Positions 18,729-30,260 of a DNA stretch of 64,000 bases are shown here, one piece after another. Where the stretch lies: assembly GCA_977006965.1 (NCBI GenBank), contig OZ345353.1, forward strand, positions 3,782,001-3,846,000. The letters are read 5' to 3'. The position numbers were made by a program, and so were the translations under genes. Position 1 is the first letter of the stretch. The number at the start of each line of letters is the position of its first letter. The stretch comes from Phymatolithon calcareum (lineage: Eukaryota; Rhodophyta; Florideophyceae; Hapalidiales). Under the pieces are notes generated by a model. That model searched no databases. It was not told the DNA's origin and saw nothing but the letters and a program-made list of their open reading frames with translations.

Positions 18729-21704
18729 TCACAATTTCTTGATAATCTTCCCACGCTCCCTGTCCAGCTGAAACTTGCGTTGTGCAAACATAGCATTCTT
18801 ATAAAACCCGTCACAAGAATAAACATTCATTTCACGCGCTCGCGCCTCAAAGTCCTCAAGGTCCACCTCCACCTTTTTCAGCACAGCTGCCGTGGAGCCA
18901 CCCTGCGACTGCGAAGACTTCATCACCCTCTGCGTAGCCGCATAGTCGCGCACAAGTCCACTGAGCACGTAGAACAGGAGATCGTTATCATCCTTACGAT
19001 ACGCAAGGTACTTATGAAACTTTCGTCTGAGCTGTCGCATGAGAGAGTACTTCTGACTTGCGAAGAAAGACTCCAACATAACGGCGATCGCGGTATTGAT
19101 ATCGTCCTCACGTACGTAATCCCGCAAATGAACTCTTGCATGCGCCTCAGCAAGACGTACGATGGATTCCAAATGTCGAAGTGCGATCGGCATTCCACCT
19201 GACGACATCGACTCTTTGCGCAGATCGATGTAAAGCGATGAGATCTTCTCCTTATCCATGTTGGCCAGTTTCGGAGTCACCGTGTTCTTCGCATACAACA
19301 GGTACTTTCGTAGCAATTTCTGTGGGATTAATTGCACACCTGAGTCGCTAAGATCATTATTCACATCCGTCAGTTCATCCTTGGTGTCCTCTTTTTCGAA
19401 ATCCATCATATTCTCAGTGTCACGCAGCTGCGGATGAGAGCGCATGTGCGAGTCCACGACAAACTTCGCAAGCGTTTCGTCCTGAGTGGCGTCCACTGTG
19501 TCACGCACGACACAAAGCACATCGAAACGAGAAAGAATCGGTTCGGTGAGATCCACATTATCGAAGAACGAAATGGAGGGATCATAGCGACCCTTGACAG
19601 GATTTGCAGCCGCGAATACAGAACACCGTGCCTGCAAAGTTGTCACAATACCAGCTTTCGAAATCGAAATACTCTGCTGTTCCATAGCTTCGTGAATAGA
19701 AGTACGGTCCGCATCGTTCATCTTGTCGAATTCATCAATGAGACATACCCCACGATCGGCAAGAACGAGTGCACCGCCTTCCAAAGTCCACTCTCGCGTC
19801 ACCGGATCACGATGAACAACGGCCGTGAGACCGACGGCAGAGGCACCCTTACCGGTCGCGTACACTGCTCGATGTGCAGTTTTCTCCACATACTTCAGAA
19901 ACTGCGACTTGGCGGTACCCGGATCTCCCATCATGAGCACGTTAATATCTCCACGAATGCGATGCTTCTCTCCCACCTCCTTCGCCTGGCCTCCGAACAG
20001 AGCGAGGGCGAGTGCACGCTTGATGTTTGAGTGCCCGTAGATACTTGGAGCGATGGAAGCGAAGATACGTTCAGCAATACGCGGGTCCTTGGACAAAGCA
20101 CGAATTTCGGTCACGTCGTCGTCGGTGAGCTCCATTTCCGCGTGAGCCTCTTCCATTTTGCGAACATAGTTTGCCTCGAGAACGGTTGAAAATACAGGGA
20201 ATCCGTGCATAATGTTGATGGACGGGTCAACATTGTGACGGTAAATACCGGTCACCTCAATCTCGTCTCCAGGGCGGGCGCTGTCAATAAGGTCATTAAG
20301 GAGAATGACTTCCTTGTAACGTGGAAGACGACCCGGAGGAACTGATCCAGGGCTCTCCTGCAAATTAATCTTCTGGAAATTTCCGAATAAGGTTTGCTGA
20401 GAATTGACGGAAAATGGACCACGGGAACCACATTCTGGGCAGAGGGTGATGCTGCTCTCAGGCTTGATGCTGGACGTGGCACTTGGAGACAGGATTGCCT
20501 TGCATTTCTCGCAGTTAAGTTTGACGACGCGCAAATGCGGGAAAACACCTGAGCGCCTCGTGACGACACCACAAACCTTGATTAGCGTATTGAGATGAAT
20601 ATGCCGGATATTTCGCAATTTGTCGGCAACAGGTAGTTCAGAAATACGAACAAAAATCTCCGGATGAATCTGGGCATAGTCGGGGAACACGGAGAGGGTG
20701 ACATCGGTAGCAGCCTCATTAAAAATTTCCAAAACTTGAGAAGGACAATCAGCAAGCCATACTCCTAGAGTAGACTCGGTGGATGAAATATGTTGATACT
20801 GGACAATTAAACTCTGTCCATTCGCGGCACCCATCATGCGAATACGCTCCATGTACACGAGCGAATTATTCTTCTCGTCGGTGTACGAACGAAGAAGAGC
20901 AGCAAAGCGGCGATAAACTTCACGACGAGCATTCGCATCACGCATGATCTCGTTCAGTTCGCGGCCTTCCAATGCCTCCAAATCGAACGGTCCATCATCG
21001 CGACCCATATCTTCATCTCCGTCATCATTCATGTACCCGGAAGGTGTTCCACGGCTTGCGCCAGCCATGTTGGAGACAGACATAGGTGTTCCCACGACGG
21101 GCGTTCCATTTTCGGCCACGGGGTTCGCAGCACGACTAGTGCGATGGTGTGCAAGAATTGCGTTGCGTCTTCTGCGACGGCGGCCGAGCCCGAGGGCATC
21201 ATCTTCGTCTTCATCTGAATCCTCGTTATTCATACCCCCAAGCCTGTGACGGGACGCGAGTCCAACGCGCTGCTCGCGGCGATCACGCTCGCGGAGCTCT
21301 CGTTCGGCCTGACGACGGGCGCCGACACTCATACTGCCGATGTCTTCCAATTCAGCGTCGCGATCGACATCGTATCTATCGAGCTGTTCAATCGGGCGGT
21401 AATCGTTGACCATGTCATCCCCTAGAAGATCCTCACCTTCTTCTTCTTCATCGACAGGCCTTGCGTTCTCCGCATCCACGGTCATTGCGTTCGCGTCGGG
21501 GTCTTCATCATCGTCATCGTCGCCCACATGGCCCCCAGGTCCTGGGGTGAACGGTGTGTGTGGGGTATGCGGAGTATGTGGGGTCATGGGAAAGTCGCCA
21601 TCTTCCTGGGTCGGTGCAGTGCGAGTGTTCGACGCTTCGGCGGAGGTCGACAGAGGCTGGACATCGTCAGTGTCCTCGGTGGTGCGGGATGGCGCGCCTA
21701 CCAT
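18729..21704 (-). CDS. MCM2: DNA replication licensing factor MCM2
   Basis: 991 residues, one uninterrupted exon. Subunit of the nuclear MCM2-7 replicative helicase, which is loaded at origins in G1 and unwinds DNA in S phase. The acidic, Ser/Thr-Pro-rich N-terminus (with a TPHTPHTPHTPFTP run near residues 41-54) is typical of MCM2, where it binds histones and is phosphorylated. A Cys4 zinc finger (CEKC...CPEC) lies near residues 396-424. The ATPase has Walker A GDPGTAKS (about 591), GKGASAVGLTA, Walker B LIDEFDKM (about 655) and the arginine finger SRFD (about 723). DLTEPILSRFDVLCVVRDTV is diagnostic of MCM2 within the family. Length is slightly above the usual 900 because of the N-tail. The reading frame is intact. 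It is flanked by repeats, with no co-directional partner gene. A more upstream start is unlikely, because a stop and AT-rich sequence follow. Confidence 0.97.
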   Translation of the reverse strand: MVGAPSRTTEDTDDVQPLSTSAEASNTRTAPTQEDGDFPMTPHTPHTPHTPFTPGPGGHVGDDDDDEDPDANAMTVDAENARPVDEEEEGEDLLGDDMVNDYRPIEQLDRYDVDRDAELEDIGSMSVGARRQAERELRERDRREQRVGLASRHRLGGMNNEDSDEDEDDALGLGRRRRRRNAILAHHRTSRAANPVAENGTPVVGTPMSVSNMAGASRGTPSGYMNDDGDEDMGRDDGPFDLEALEGRELNEIMRDANARREVYRRFAALLRSYTDEKNNSLVYMERIRMMGAANGQSLIVQYQHISSTESTLGVWLADCPSQVLEIFNEAATDVTLSVFPDYAQIHPEIFVRISELPVADKLRNIRHIHLNTLIKVCGVVTRRSGVFPHLRVVKLNCEKCKAILSPSATSSIKPESSITLCPECGSRGPFSVNSQQTLFGNFQKINLQESPGSVPPGRLPRYKEVILLNDLIDSARPGDEIEVTGIYRHNVDPSINIMHGFPVFSTVLEANYVRKMEEAHAEMELTDDDVTEIRALSKDPRIAERIFASIAPSIYGHSNIKRALALALFGGQAKEVGEKHRIRGDINVLMMGDPGTAKSQFLKYVEKTAHRAVYATGKGASAVGLTAVVHRDPVTREWTLEGGALVLADRGVCLIDEFDKMNDADRTSIHEAMEQQSISISKAGIVTTLQARCSVFAAANPVKGRYDPSISFFDNVDLTEPILSRFDVLCVVRDTVDATQDETLAKFVVDSHMRSHPQLRDTENMMDFEKEDTKDELTDVNNDLSDSGVQLIPQKLLRKYLLYAKNTVTPKLANMDKEKISSLYIDLRKESMSSGGMPIALRHLESIVRLAEAHARVHLRDYVREDDINTAIAVMLESFFASQKYSLMRQLRRKFHKYLAYRKDDNDLLFYVLSGLVRDYAATQRVMKSSQSQGGSTAAVLKKVEVDLEDFEARAREMNVYSCDGFYKNAMFAQRKFQLDRERGKIIKKL

Positions 21705-22936
21705 GGTGGGTGTGCGGTGAATACGGATAGAATTTTCTCGCTATCTTGCGGGAATGCGATAAGCCGAACGTGGTTCCGTTTTCCAGGGCCCCTCCTGCAT
21801 CGAAAAGTGGTACAGAAACAGAGTTTCTGCTACAAGTAGCTGCGATATCGAAGAGACAGAAAAAATGGCGGGAACGCAATAGTAATACTCATGCCTGTAT
21901 GACAGCTACTATTCGTTTCAAAAAGAGTACAATTTTCGCCTAAACGGGTAGTAGAACAATCGCATGTAGTATCATAAGTAATAGCTCCGAGCATATTCCC
22001 GCCAAAACTAACAGTTGACACAGTTTGCCAGTATGCGGGCATTTTCAAGACAGTATGATTCATCTTATGCGCCATATAGTTCCCGAAAATGGTTGACGGA
22101 CATATGGACGTCATAAGAGGTAGACTTGCTCTATGCCCATTTTAAAATTTTTAATGTATCGATGCGCACAAAAGGCTTTTGTGTGCGTCAATACAAAATT
22201 TAGTTCTGCCTTTTGACAGAAAGGCAGTACAAAAAATTTAGTTTGGGGATTTTGATGGGTGTACGCTGACTTCGTCGTATCCGGACATGCAAAATGGTAC
22301 TACTATTCAAAAGGTCACCTCAAGTTTCCCTACTTCCTCAGTATGCGTCCTTGACGGCACACATAGATTCGGTATTGATGCATACAGCTTTCTAATAGTC
22401 GAACTTTCGACATCTCTCCAAGAACGAGCGACCGCTTCAGTTTAAAAACTGCCGAACACCTTTGGAAACTTCCCAGGCATAGTACCGCAGAGATTGTCGA
22501 TCATGTTGAGGTCGGTAGCCGTTGCCGACCAAGGGAGAACGTCGAATTAATTGTCAAAACCCGGTCTTTTAAAAACAGGCTGACGTGGATTGGAGCATTA
22601 TCCTGCTAAAAATCGAGTCTTCGGGACAGTAGTCCTCTGTAGACGGCATCTAACACTGGGTTTGACCACTGCAGTAGTCTTCAGAGTCGATGCAACCCAT
22701 CAGGACCATCGAGACTGAGCTTGGTCTCGTCGAACAAGACCATCTTCTTCCAGCCGGTCCTCTAACCGATGTGGTCTTTCGTTCATTTTTTGTGCTCTTC
22801 TGTATTAGTGCGGAAAGATCCCTCACGCAAAAGGTGAGCGTCTGAAGCTGTTTGAAAACAGCTTCTCGTTCAGAAATTTGAGTAAATCTAGCGTTTTCTA
22901 ACGGCATAATTCGTCTACACTACCTGCCGCTCGTTA
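21705..22936. other. Upstream region of MCM2 with interspersed repeat and hairpins
   Basis: No gene. It must include the MCM2 promoter, but no clear element is visible. The segment 21897-22020 repeats 870-980. Two hairpins follow: 22156-22194 (GCGCACAAAAG / CTTTTGTGTGC core) and 22207-22228 (CTGCCTTT / AAAGGCAG). Confidence 0.5.
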
Positions 22937-23049
22937 TTAGACGATTCCACCCCAATTTCCTCTGATAGCAAATCGGATTATTCCTCGCAATTCAAGATGG
23001 TGATTTGTTTCGGCGTAAAAAATCTTCTTCGACGCCGAGCAAGTTTCAA

Positions 23050-24573
23050 CTAGATTTCCAAAACCACCACGATAATACCTAGCTGTGCAACATAGGCTAG
23101 TGCAGAGTTTCGAGTATATGCTTGATCTAAAAGGGCGTACCCGCCTGGGCCCCATTTTAGGGCATCCCCCGCTGAAGCCCACGCATATGCATTTCCAACT
23201 GCCGTGAGCAGGCCATGGCGCCTCATAATTGCCATGATGCCACGGCAAACCAGCGGAATGCCTCCCACAGCTACACTCACGTCATTTGTAATTTGGTTGT
23301 GGTAGTAAGGGATGTTCTTCACTACCGCGTCCACCAGTTCATCGTTGTGTTCGAACACATGCCGAACAAAATGGACGACAGAACCTAGAGCTATCACCTT
23401 GATTTCCGCATGTTGATCGCCCGCAGAACTCCGATGTAGGATGTCCTCAGCAAGCGGAATGTCAAGATCGATGCCTGTGGATCCGCGTATCGACGCCGCA
23501 GACCAATGCTCACTTCTCAGTAACCACTCTCCGGCCGCCCTCCATGCATCCCAAAGATCATTCGCTGCCTCAGCAAACTCCGATTGTTCACTCTTTCGTT
23601 CATCACGGTAAGTGAAAAAGTTGAGCATAATTGCAACTTTCCGCTCTTCAGTAGTACAATCAGTAGTGCGCTATGCGACAAAGGCCATTCTTTCAACAAG
23701 TACACGCAGTAGAAAAACATCCGAAACAGGATCTCTAAGTGTTGTTTTCGATACCTCCAAAGTTCTCCATAATCGACCAGTCATTTCCGAAATGGGGTCT
23801 TTGGGTAGCTTTTTAACAAAGGAATCGAGATAAGCGGCGTATGGAGCAACGCTGGCGCTCTCATCGTCCTTAACTGGTTGCATTCGATCGGTTGCTGCAG
23901 CGCTCACCTGCTGATAAGCAGTGTTACCGCCCATATCCACACGCACGGGCTCCAGCAGCTCCTCCCTCTGCAAGTCGATAGTATAAGCAACTGTATCATT
24001 GCGACACCCAGGTTTGGGGACCGTCATATAGCGCACAGCTCTCCCAAATGAACTTTGACGGGCTTGCACCAGAGTCTCTGGTGTACTTCCTGTGGTCACG
24101 AAGGCGACAGCTGTGGCGATTAGCACCGCAACCGTCTCCCAAGCCCTGTTTAAACCTGCCAGAATCGCTCCCACAATGAGAGGTACCCAAGAAAGCGCAA
24201 ACAGAAAAGCTGGTTTGCGACGGAAACATTGGATCACATAGCTGCCTGTGGAAGGTGCTTCTTGTACGTCTCATGTCTGTGGAACTAGCGCCCACAGCAA
24301 GCCACGTAAAGGAACAGAGGGGGCGGCCATGAATGCGAGCATTCCACTTATCCTTCCGATTCTTACGGAAAATATTGCGTACACAAGAAGGCACACAAAA
24401 ACGGCTAGATAGAACACGAGAGGAACCACTGTGTACTTCCATTGCGGCGTTGATGCATGAAAGGAGAGGGAGAAGCGTTTTGTCAGCTGCCATGCGACGA
24501 TGGTGCTCATTCCGGCTGTCACGGATGCAACCACCGATATAGCTTGAGGCCAAAAGTCAGTATACTTCTCCAT
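23050..24573 (-). pseudogene. Membrane-protein family, copy B (broken)
   Basis: Paralogue of copies A and C, starting at ATG 24571-24573 (MEKYTDFWPQAISVVASVTA). The same hydrophobic segments occur (VVPLVFYLAVFVCLLVYAIF, LFALSWVPLIVGAILAGL, VLIATAVAFVTTG), as does the same soluble half (EWLLRSEHWSAASIRGSTG, EIKVIALGSVVHFVRHVF, YALLDQAYTRNSALAYVAQL). Two in-frame stops break it: TGA at 24271-24273, just after VPQT, and TAG near 23668-23670, where copy C has Tyr in AFIAYRP. The frame is otherwise preserved throughout, so decay is recent or the product is partial. Function unknown. Confidence 0.7.
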
Positions 24574-25650
24574 CACGAGCCAACGCCCAGACCGTTGCAA
24601 TTTTTCCTGAGTCGTCGGATTCTAAAATGTGCTTGGACACTTGAATACTGTGTCGGATTTGTTAGAGCTGATGTGGGATCTAGGGTAGGGTTTAATATCG
24701 TCCAATTGACAGGCATTCCTCTTCTCCGTGATTGTGTGCAGCCGGCATTGATGTGCAGTTGCTGTACGCACGTTGCACTCATTCATGACTTGGTGTCAAC
24801 TGTATTCCAATGTGTTGCACAGTCCAGAAGCGCTTGGAAGATTCAAGACACAATGTGTCACACATTTGATGAATTAGTGAAACATAGTGAATGGTGTGAG
24901 CATCAGGGATGGTCCCGAACGATGGACTCAGTCTTCCGTAGCGCAAGATTTGCCCATTCGGGATAATTCTTTTTAAGGCGCCCCATGACACAAGTACGGT
25001 TTTAGAGCCTTGTTTAGGCTAAAGCATAGAAGGAGAGCATCCCTTATTTATTGCTGCCCCAACTGCAGTGTGTTTTATGAACTCTATGGAACATTTCAGG
25101 CGAGCCGGATCTTGATCAACAATCGAAAAATTGTCCTTCCCATTTCAGTGAGAAAACACTTGCACCCAGCGCTGCGCTACGGTGCACATCTGGTTATCCT
25201 TGCAGAGTACTAGTGAAAGTATGGGAGGCAAGCAAAGTGAAAATAAACTGAAGAAAAAGTAGTGGAGGTGAACGCTGAGGAATTCAAATGGCAGGCGTCA
25301 TTTTCTTAAATTTGGAGTGCACTCTTGTCCTCAAACTGGCTCCGAGGAGCGTATCATGCTCATGGCGGTATGCAATTCCAAATAGGTACAAGAACCTAAA
25401 CCATCTCATGTGACACCGAACGATTTTCTTTACCTGAGATCGCCCATGCAAAAAAGAAAACTATCCTGCTGCAACCGGACTATTCAATAGTGAAGAGGGG
25501 CCTATGGTAATATATCTAGTTTAGAGGGAAATATTCAGGTAGCTTTTTGCCACTTCACACAACGCTCCAGTGGCCACTGGAAGGTAATTCCAAACGTGCC
25601 TTCTTCTTCTTTCAAGTTTTCGAACTTAGCCTGGAACAACTCCACATCCT
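24574..25650. repeat. Upstream part of the duplicated block, copy B
   Basis: Collinear with 15331 onward (copy A), including GATTGTGTGCAGCCGGCATT and CACTTGCACCCAGCGCTG. It lacks the palindrome seen in A and C: the sequence passes straight from TCCAAGCAC-side to GACACAGTATTC. No gene is visible. Confidence 0.6.
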
Positions 25651-26550
25651 TTCGTCTCACGGATCATGTTTCTCTCCCATCTAGCGCGGTGAGGCATAAT
25701 TGCGAGCCCCATTTTTGCACGAGAGATACATCGGGTGATCACAGTACTGAGTTGGGACCACGAAAGCGAATATATTCGTGGAAAATCGGAAGGAAACAGT
25801 ATGTTGAAATCACGGTTGTCCCGATATGAGGCAATTGTAACGGGTTCAAGCGCCGTACTCCGTTTAGTTGACGCGCAGTATTTCCCAGATTTATTGTCCC
25901 AGCTCGCTGAATATGTTTTATAGGCATCGAGTGGGAACATCTTTGGCTAGTCGTCGGACGTACTCCTCGCCGCTTACAGACACTCCGGCATCAATTGGTC
26001 CTTGTCGACATTGTAATTTGTAAGGGCACGACATAAATTGTGTACCTCCGAATCACTACCTCAAGATCATGCGCACTTAATTTACTTGTGGCAGAGAAGT
26101 CGTTTCTGGTTTTCGCTCTTCGGCTTTCGGGACAAATCTGACAGAAAGATTGCAACAACAGCACGGTCTTCGGGAAGGAAATCAATAGGCAAAATGTCTG
26201 TGTAGCCATAGAGCGCCGACTGTGGACAACGCAGCTCATCAGTCGTTGAATTTCTGTTTCCGTCTGGGCGCTACCGACGGTTATTTCTATGCATTCTACT
26301 ATGCTATCCCCGCCGTCGTTCGTCCGGATCAATCTCCTCTATCGTCTGCTATAATCAATCTGACGTAAGCGATGTGCTTCAGTGGACGACTTTTTTAATA
26401 CTCGATGGGAACGTGTCTAAGTTTCCGAATCCGTAGCTTCATTGAAGTGTCCTGCTCTTCTTCCCTTTCCTGTAGAGTACTAAAATTACCCCGCCTCAGA
26501 ACCACCCAACAGTGTTCGCAATCACTCGCATCTTACGTGCTAAAGAGTCT
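25651..26550. other. Gene-free stretch
   Basis: Several short open frames, none with recognisable content. Nothing else visible. Confidence 0.35.
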
Positions 26551-26610
26551 CAGCTCAACTTGTATTTTCTACAGAAGAAATTTCTGCTGTAGAAAACACA
26601 ATTTGAGTTG
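26551..26610. repeat. Loop-free 30-bp hairpin
   Basis: Arms 26551-26580 and 26581-26610 are reverse complements at 26 of 30 positions, meeting at GAAATTTC. It abuts the left arm of the larger inverted repeat. Confidence 0.7.
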
Positions 26611-27480
26611 ATTGACAAGCACCGAATCTGACGGTTCTCAGCGTGTTCTTGTCGCATATTGTCTTCCTAATAGAGAACCCTGGCGATTCTGCATTGCATG
26701 TTATGAGACCCTGCACAGTCGTGCTCGCTTATGTGGTGCAACTCACCAAAAAAGAAGCGACGACCCATTCGCTTAATGACATGTCGTCTATGAACGGGCA
26801 AGACATCGGTGTCGGTGAATCTAACCATTGGCACAGTCGAGCGTGTTCTGAATTGAAATGTGTTACAGTTTATGGGCATAGATCCAGTTCCTTTTTCTTG
26901 GCGAGCGAGAACGTAGCCGTGTCGCTATCTGCGCACGAGCTAATACTCTCCACACTTGCTTTTATTGAAACCGCTCGTTCACGCTAAGAAAGAGATTATT
27001 CCTTTTGGGGTGTTACAAACTCACGCGCATTTGCACGTGTGGTTATCAAATCTATAGCTTGTCGCACGCCCAGTATCTCTGGGGAGCTGAATTTCTTGGC
27101 GGTTGTAGGATAGGTTACATGTGATGGTGTCAACGCTCCACTTCAAAATAAAGGCAGCTTACAGCGGGGTACCTCCTCGACACAGTGTGAGACATCGCCA
27201 GCAGTTTTGTTTTTCGTCCTCCTTAACGAAGGAGGACGCGTACGCTAGTTCGGCGAACTTGCCAAATTGTAGACTTACCTCATTTTGTCACAATGTTTGG
27301 AAAATAAGCAGTCAGGGCATCTTTCAACTATCTGTGAAGAGAGAGATGCATGACAGAAGATACCTTGACTGTTTATTTTCCAAACATGTAATGCAGAATC
27401 GCGGGGGTTCCCTATTAGGAAGACACCATGCTACAAGAACACGCTGCGGACTACCAGATTCGGTGCTTGTCAACCTCGTG
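26607..27480. repeat. Inverted-repeat element with arms of about 100 bp
   Basis: Left arm about 26607-26705 (TTGACAAGCACCGAATCTG, then AGCGTGTTCTTGT, TGTCTTCCTAATAG and GCGATTCTGCATT). The right arm is its reverse complement at about 27375-27480. The interior (about 670 bp) has no clear gene but carries a CGTCCTCC/GGAGGACG hairpin near 27220-27241. Likely a non-autonomous foldback transposon; no target duplication was found. Confidence 0.55.
27291..27391. repeat. Hairpin inside the right side of the inverted-repeat element
   Basis: ATGTTTGGAAAATAAGCAGT (27293 on) pairs with ACTGTTTATTTTCCAAACAT (to 27387). The stem is about 33 bp with few mismatches and the loop about 35 bp. Confidence 0.65.
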
Positions 27481-27899
27481 GCAATGGACCGTACGTCAGA
27501 GTTAAAGATGGGCATGCATTTAATTTCTTAAAGATTACAGTGTGCACCTCATGAGCCTCGTTCAAATCTAAGGACTGAAGGCGGAAACTCCTACATGAAG
27601 GTTAAGAGGCAGCGTACTCAAATCATGTTTGTTAGGCCTGAATTTGCTTTTGCATTTAGGCGGAGCATGTGGCAATTTGTGCCAATAGAGCTTTAAAATG
27701 CGCGTCAATTCAGGTACAAGAGTTTCTTTTATACTAAGCTGAACCAGAAGAGGAAGATGTAGACATTGCTGGCCCGCGCAGGTAATTGCAGTTTTCGCGA
27801 TAAAGCAAGTGCCGTAGTGCCAAAGCGTAAAGACAAGAAGTTTTTTGCCAACTGAATACTTCAATCAGGCACCGTACGCTCTGAACAAAGAAAGGACCA

Positions 27900-28430
27900 A
27901 AATCACAGTTGTTGTCCTTGCCGATTCCACCTTCTTCTTCTTCAGTGCAGGTTTCGGAGTTGTCCTGTCCTGTAGCAACTCCCCATCCTTACGGCTACAG
28001 TAGATTTTAACAGATACGAGTGGTATTTGACGTTAAAACAGCTCTAAGCCGCACAAAGTGCAGAGCTTCGGGGAGCTTAACATCTAAATCTCTACACAGC
28101 CAATTTTCAGCCGCCGTCCATCAAAGAGATGACCCGGGTTGGAAACCATTTAGGATGCTCACGGTAGCTGGTCATCTCGTTTCCTTCTTTCAACTCCTTC
28201 TGTCCTCTCTCCCAGCTTCCTTGAGCATTGCGGCACACCACTCAGGGCGGAATCCGTGTACTACCAAACTACCAGAAGGTGGTATTCTTCTCCCATGGGG
28301 AGGCCGGAGCACAGCTCTTGCCATTTCAAAAACACTGGCTCGGAGCGGGGAAAATTTCCTGACTCTGCTCTTGTCTCCTTCCTGTGACGCACAGGTGCAC
28401 TCGTGGCCGGACCGGTTATGATAGCCGGCC
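27900..28430 (+). repeat. Duplicate of 16690-16985 with an extra 200-bp segment
   Basis: Shares ACGGCTACAGTAGA, TTAACAGATACGAGTGG, TGGAAACCATTTAGG and TGCTCACGGTAGCTGGT with the copy-A upstream block. About 28173-28370 is absent from the 16.9-kb copy, where CTGGTT runs straight into TGTCTCCTTCC. No gene supported. Confidence 0.6.
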
Positions 28431-28486
28431 GGTATCAAATCCGCTTAAATTCGCAAGACTTCTTCGAAATCCGACGACGGCGGGGT

Positions 28487-28816
28487 TCAGTCTGGCATTT
28501 CGAGCGTGGCGAGTTCTCGATTCGCTGAGTTCCAGGCGAGTGCGTTCGCGATCGCTTCAGTCATTTCCGGCGGGATTACCGCCGAAATAAGCGCTTTATG
28601 CAGCTCGATCGCTGCGGCCACTTGCGCCGGCGTGGGGACGGGCGCCTGCGCCGGAAACTTGTCTTGTGGCGTTTGTGGTCCGTTCGGTCCTCTCTCCCCC
28701 ACCGCGCCGAGAATGGCTTCCAGTTGATTACCTCGACACTGATTTGGGATTGCTCGGTCAGGTAGTCGAGGCACTGGTGTCGACACCGTCATCACATCTT
28801 TGTTGCTCAGAAGCAA
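28487..28816 (-). CDS. Hypothetical small protein
   Basis: A 109-residue frame, GC-rich unlike its neighbours. Sequence such as PAQVAAAIELHKALISAVI and PPEMTEAIANALAWNSANRE suggests an Ala-rich helical segment after a Pro/Gln linker (PNGPQTPQDKFPAQAPVPTP). The composition shift on entering the frame favours real or recently real coding sequence, but I recognise no family. There is no transmembrane segment or signal peptide. It lies between the 28.4-kb duplicate and the 29.07-kb MITE. It could be a retroelement gag fragment. Confidence 0.3.
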   Translation of the reverse strand: MLLSNKDVMTVSTPVPRLPDRAIPNQCRGNQLEAILGAVGERGPNGPQTPQDKFPAQAPVPTPAQVAAAIELHKALISAVIPPEMTEAIANALAWNSANRELATLEMPD

Positions 28817-29060
28817 AGTTTACATTTTGGGATGCAATTTTTTTTGAAAAATTACTTCTGCGCGCAATGTTTATCAAGGGTCTTTATTTGCTGGCCATAT
28901 GAAAACAAATAGGGCCACTGGGGCTGGATAACTTCCATGACCGCTTGCTATGCCCTCTTTCACACGTAAAATTTTACGGACTTGTACTCGGTGGATGTGA
29001 AAGCCAAATGGAGATTCTCGGTTGGATGATCGGGATTTTGTGCTCCGAAAAATGGCGTAG
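28817..29060. other. Gene-free stretch
   Basis: AT-rich sequence with nothing recognisable. Confidence 0.3.
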
Positions 29061-29696
29061 CTATCATCAGGGGAATGTTAAGAGGGGGAGAAACGGGAAC
29101 TTCACAAGTTACATAAATTTAATTGTGAAAGATGCCCCTTCGTGCGCCGACTGGATTATGAGTCAATAAGATAATCAAATTTTTTTCGACTAAGTAGGGT
29201 AGTGGCAATGCTGCGACAGGTCCGTCTTGTTGTGTCCGCCAATAGGCTGGTGACAGGACACGATTGACTGTGAAGTGCATTACATCAGTGCGCTAAACGT
29301 TGACGAGACGCGCTTCAGCACGATGCGAATTTTTGGCACGTGTGAGGACATGCAGTGAAAACTGATGGACGTGTGTGCACGTGATAGGTGAAAAGCGCGA
29401 AAATTCGGATTACTTCCAGCAAACCTTTGTGCACTGCGGGCACAGTGCCCTCGTTCACCTTTATTTCCGATTATTTCTCTCCACAAAGCCAGTCCTGCAA
29501 CGAGAACTACCGCTACATTGGCAGCTCCCAGTGTTTATGCCAACAGACCTTCATTTTTCCCATTAGAAACATGCATATATGATACATTTTCACATCGCGT
29601 GAAAAGCTTCATAGAAATTGTATGGACCTATTTTTAGAAATGCAGTAAGATAACCAGTTTGCGTTACTCCCCCCCTTAACATTCCCCTGCTATCAT
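29061..29696. mobile_element. hAT-like MITE (622 bp)
   Basis: Element 29068-29689. Left end CAGGGGAATGTTAAGAGGGG; right end, as reverse complement, CAGGGGAATGTTAAGGGGGG, with pairing for about 28 bp. It is flanked by CTATCAT at 29061-29067 and 29690-29696 (8 bp if the preceding G is counted). There is no transposase inside. CAGGGG ends with a 7-8 bp duplication fit hAT, or less likely P, elements. Confidence 0.7.
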
Positions 29697-29902
29697 ATTA
29701 TATCCAATTAGTGCAGCATTCGTGAGCAATGCTGACTTTTAAGTCATTGGCTTAGACGTGAAGACAGCGAAGACAGAAATTTGAGTTAGATTTGCAATTA
29801 TCGAAAACTGGCAGGAAAGTTGTATGGAGCAAAGCATTTTCGCAAAAGATGGGAAAATCAAAAAGTAACGAATATACAGTCTAATCTGTGCAATTGCAAA
29901 CG

Positions 29903-29940
29903 CTGTAACCAGGGGAAAGTTAGCTTTCCCCTGCTGTAAC
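29903..29940. mobile_element. Micro-palindromic insertion (24 bp) with 7-bp duplication
   Basis: 29910-29933 opens CAGGGGAAAGTTA and closes GCTTTCCCCTG. It is flanked by CTGTAAC at 29903-29909 and 29934-29940. Same ends as the 622-bp MITE 220 bp to the left. Confidence 0.65.
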
Positions 29941-30260
29941 TAAAAAACTGCAGTTCGTTTGCAGTTTTACTTGTAAAATAGCAAATGGGCTGCCTATCCC
30001 AAGCGAAAAATCACCTCAAAATAACAAGTTTTAGGGTGACATACAAACTCGTCAACAGGGGGTTGCGGGAAAACACGTCAAATAAGGATTTCTAGGTTTC
30101 ATAAGCCCCCAACATGAAATGATGTGCCTACAGCAATCAAACTGTATTTGCCACAGTTGGTGTGAGCTCCGAAACCAATGTACCTTTTATTGCTATTCCA
30201 AACGGCCAAGCTTCTTGCAAAAATGATAGAATTACGAATAATGTTTTAATTGACCTTATT

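Noticed and set aside
18780-21879. Several open frames on the plus strand opposite MCM2
   Set aside because: They are antisense shadows of a long conserved gene with no family motif of their own.
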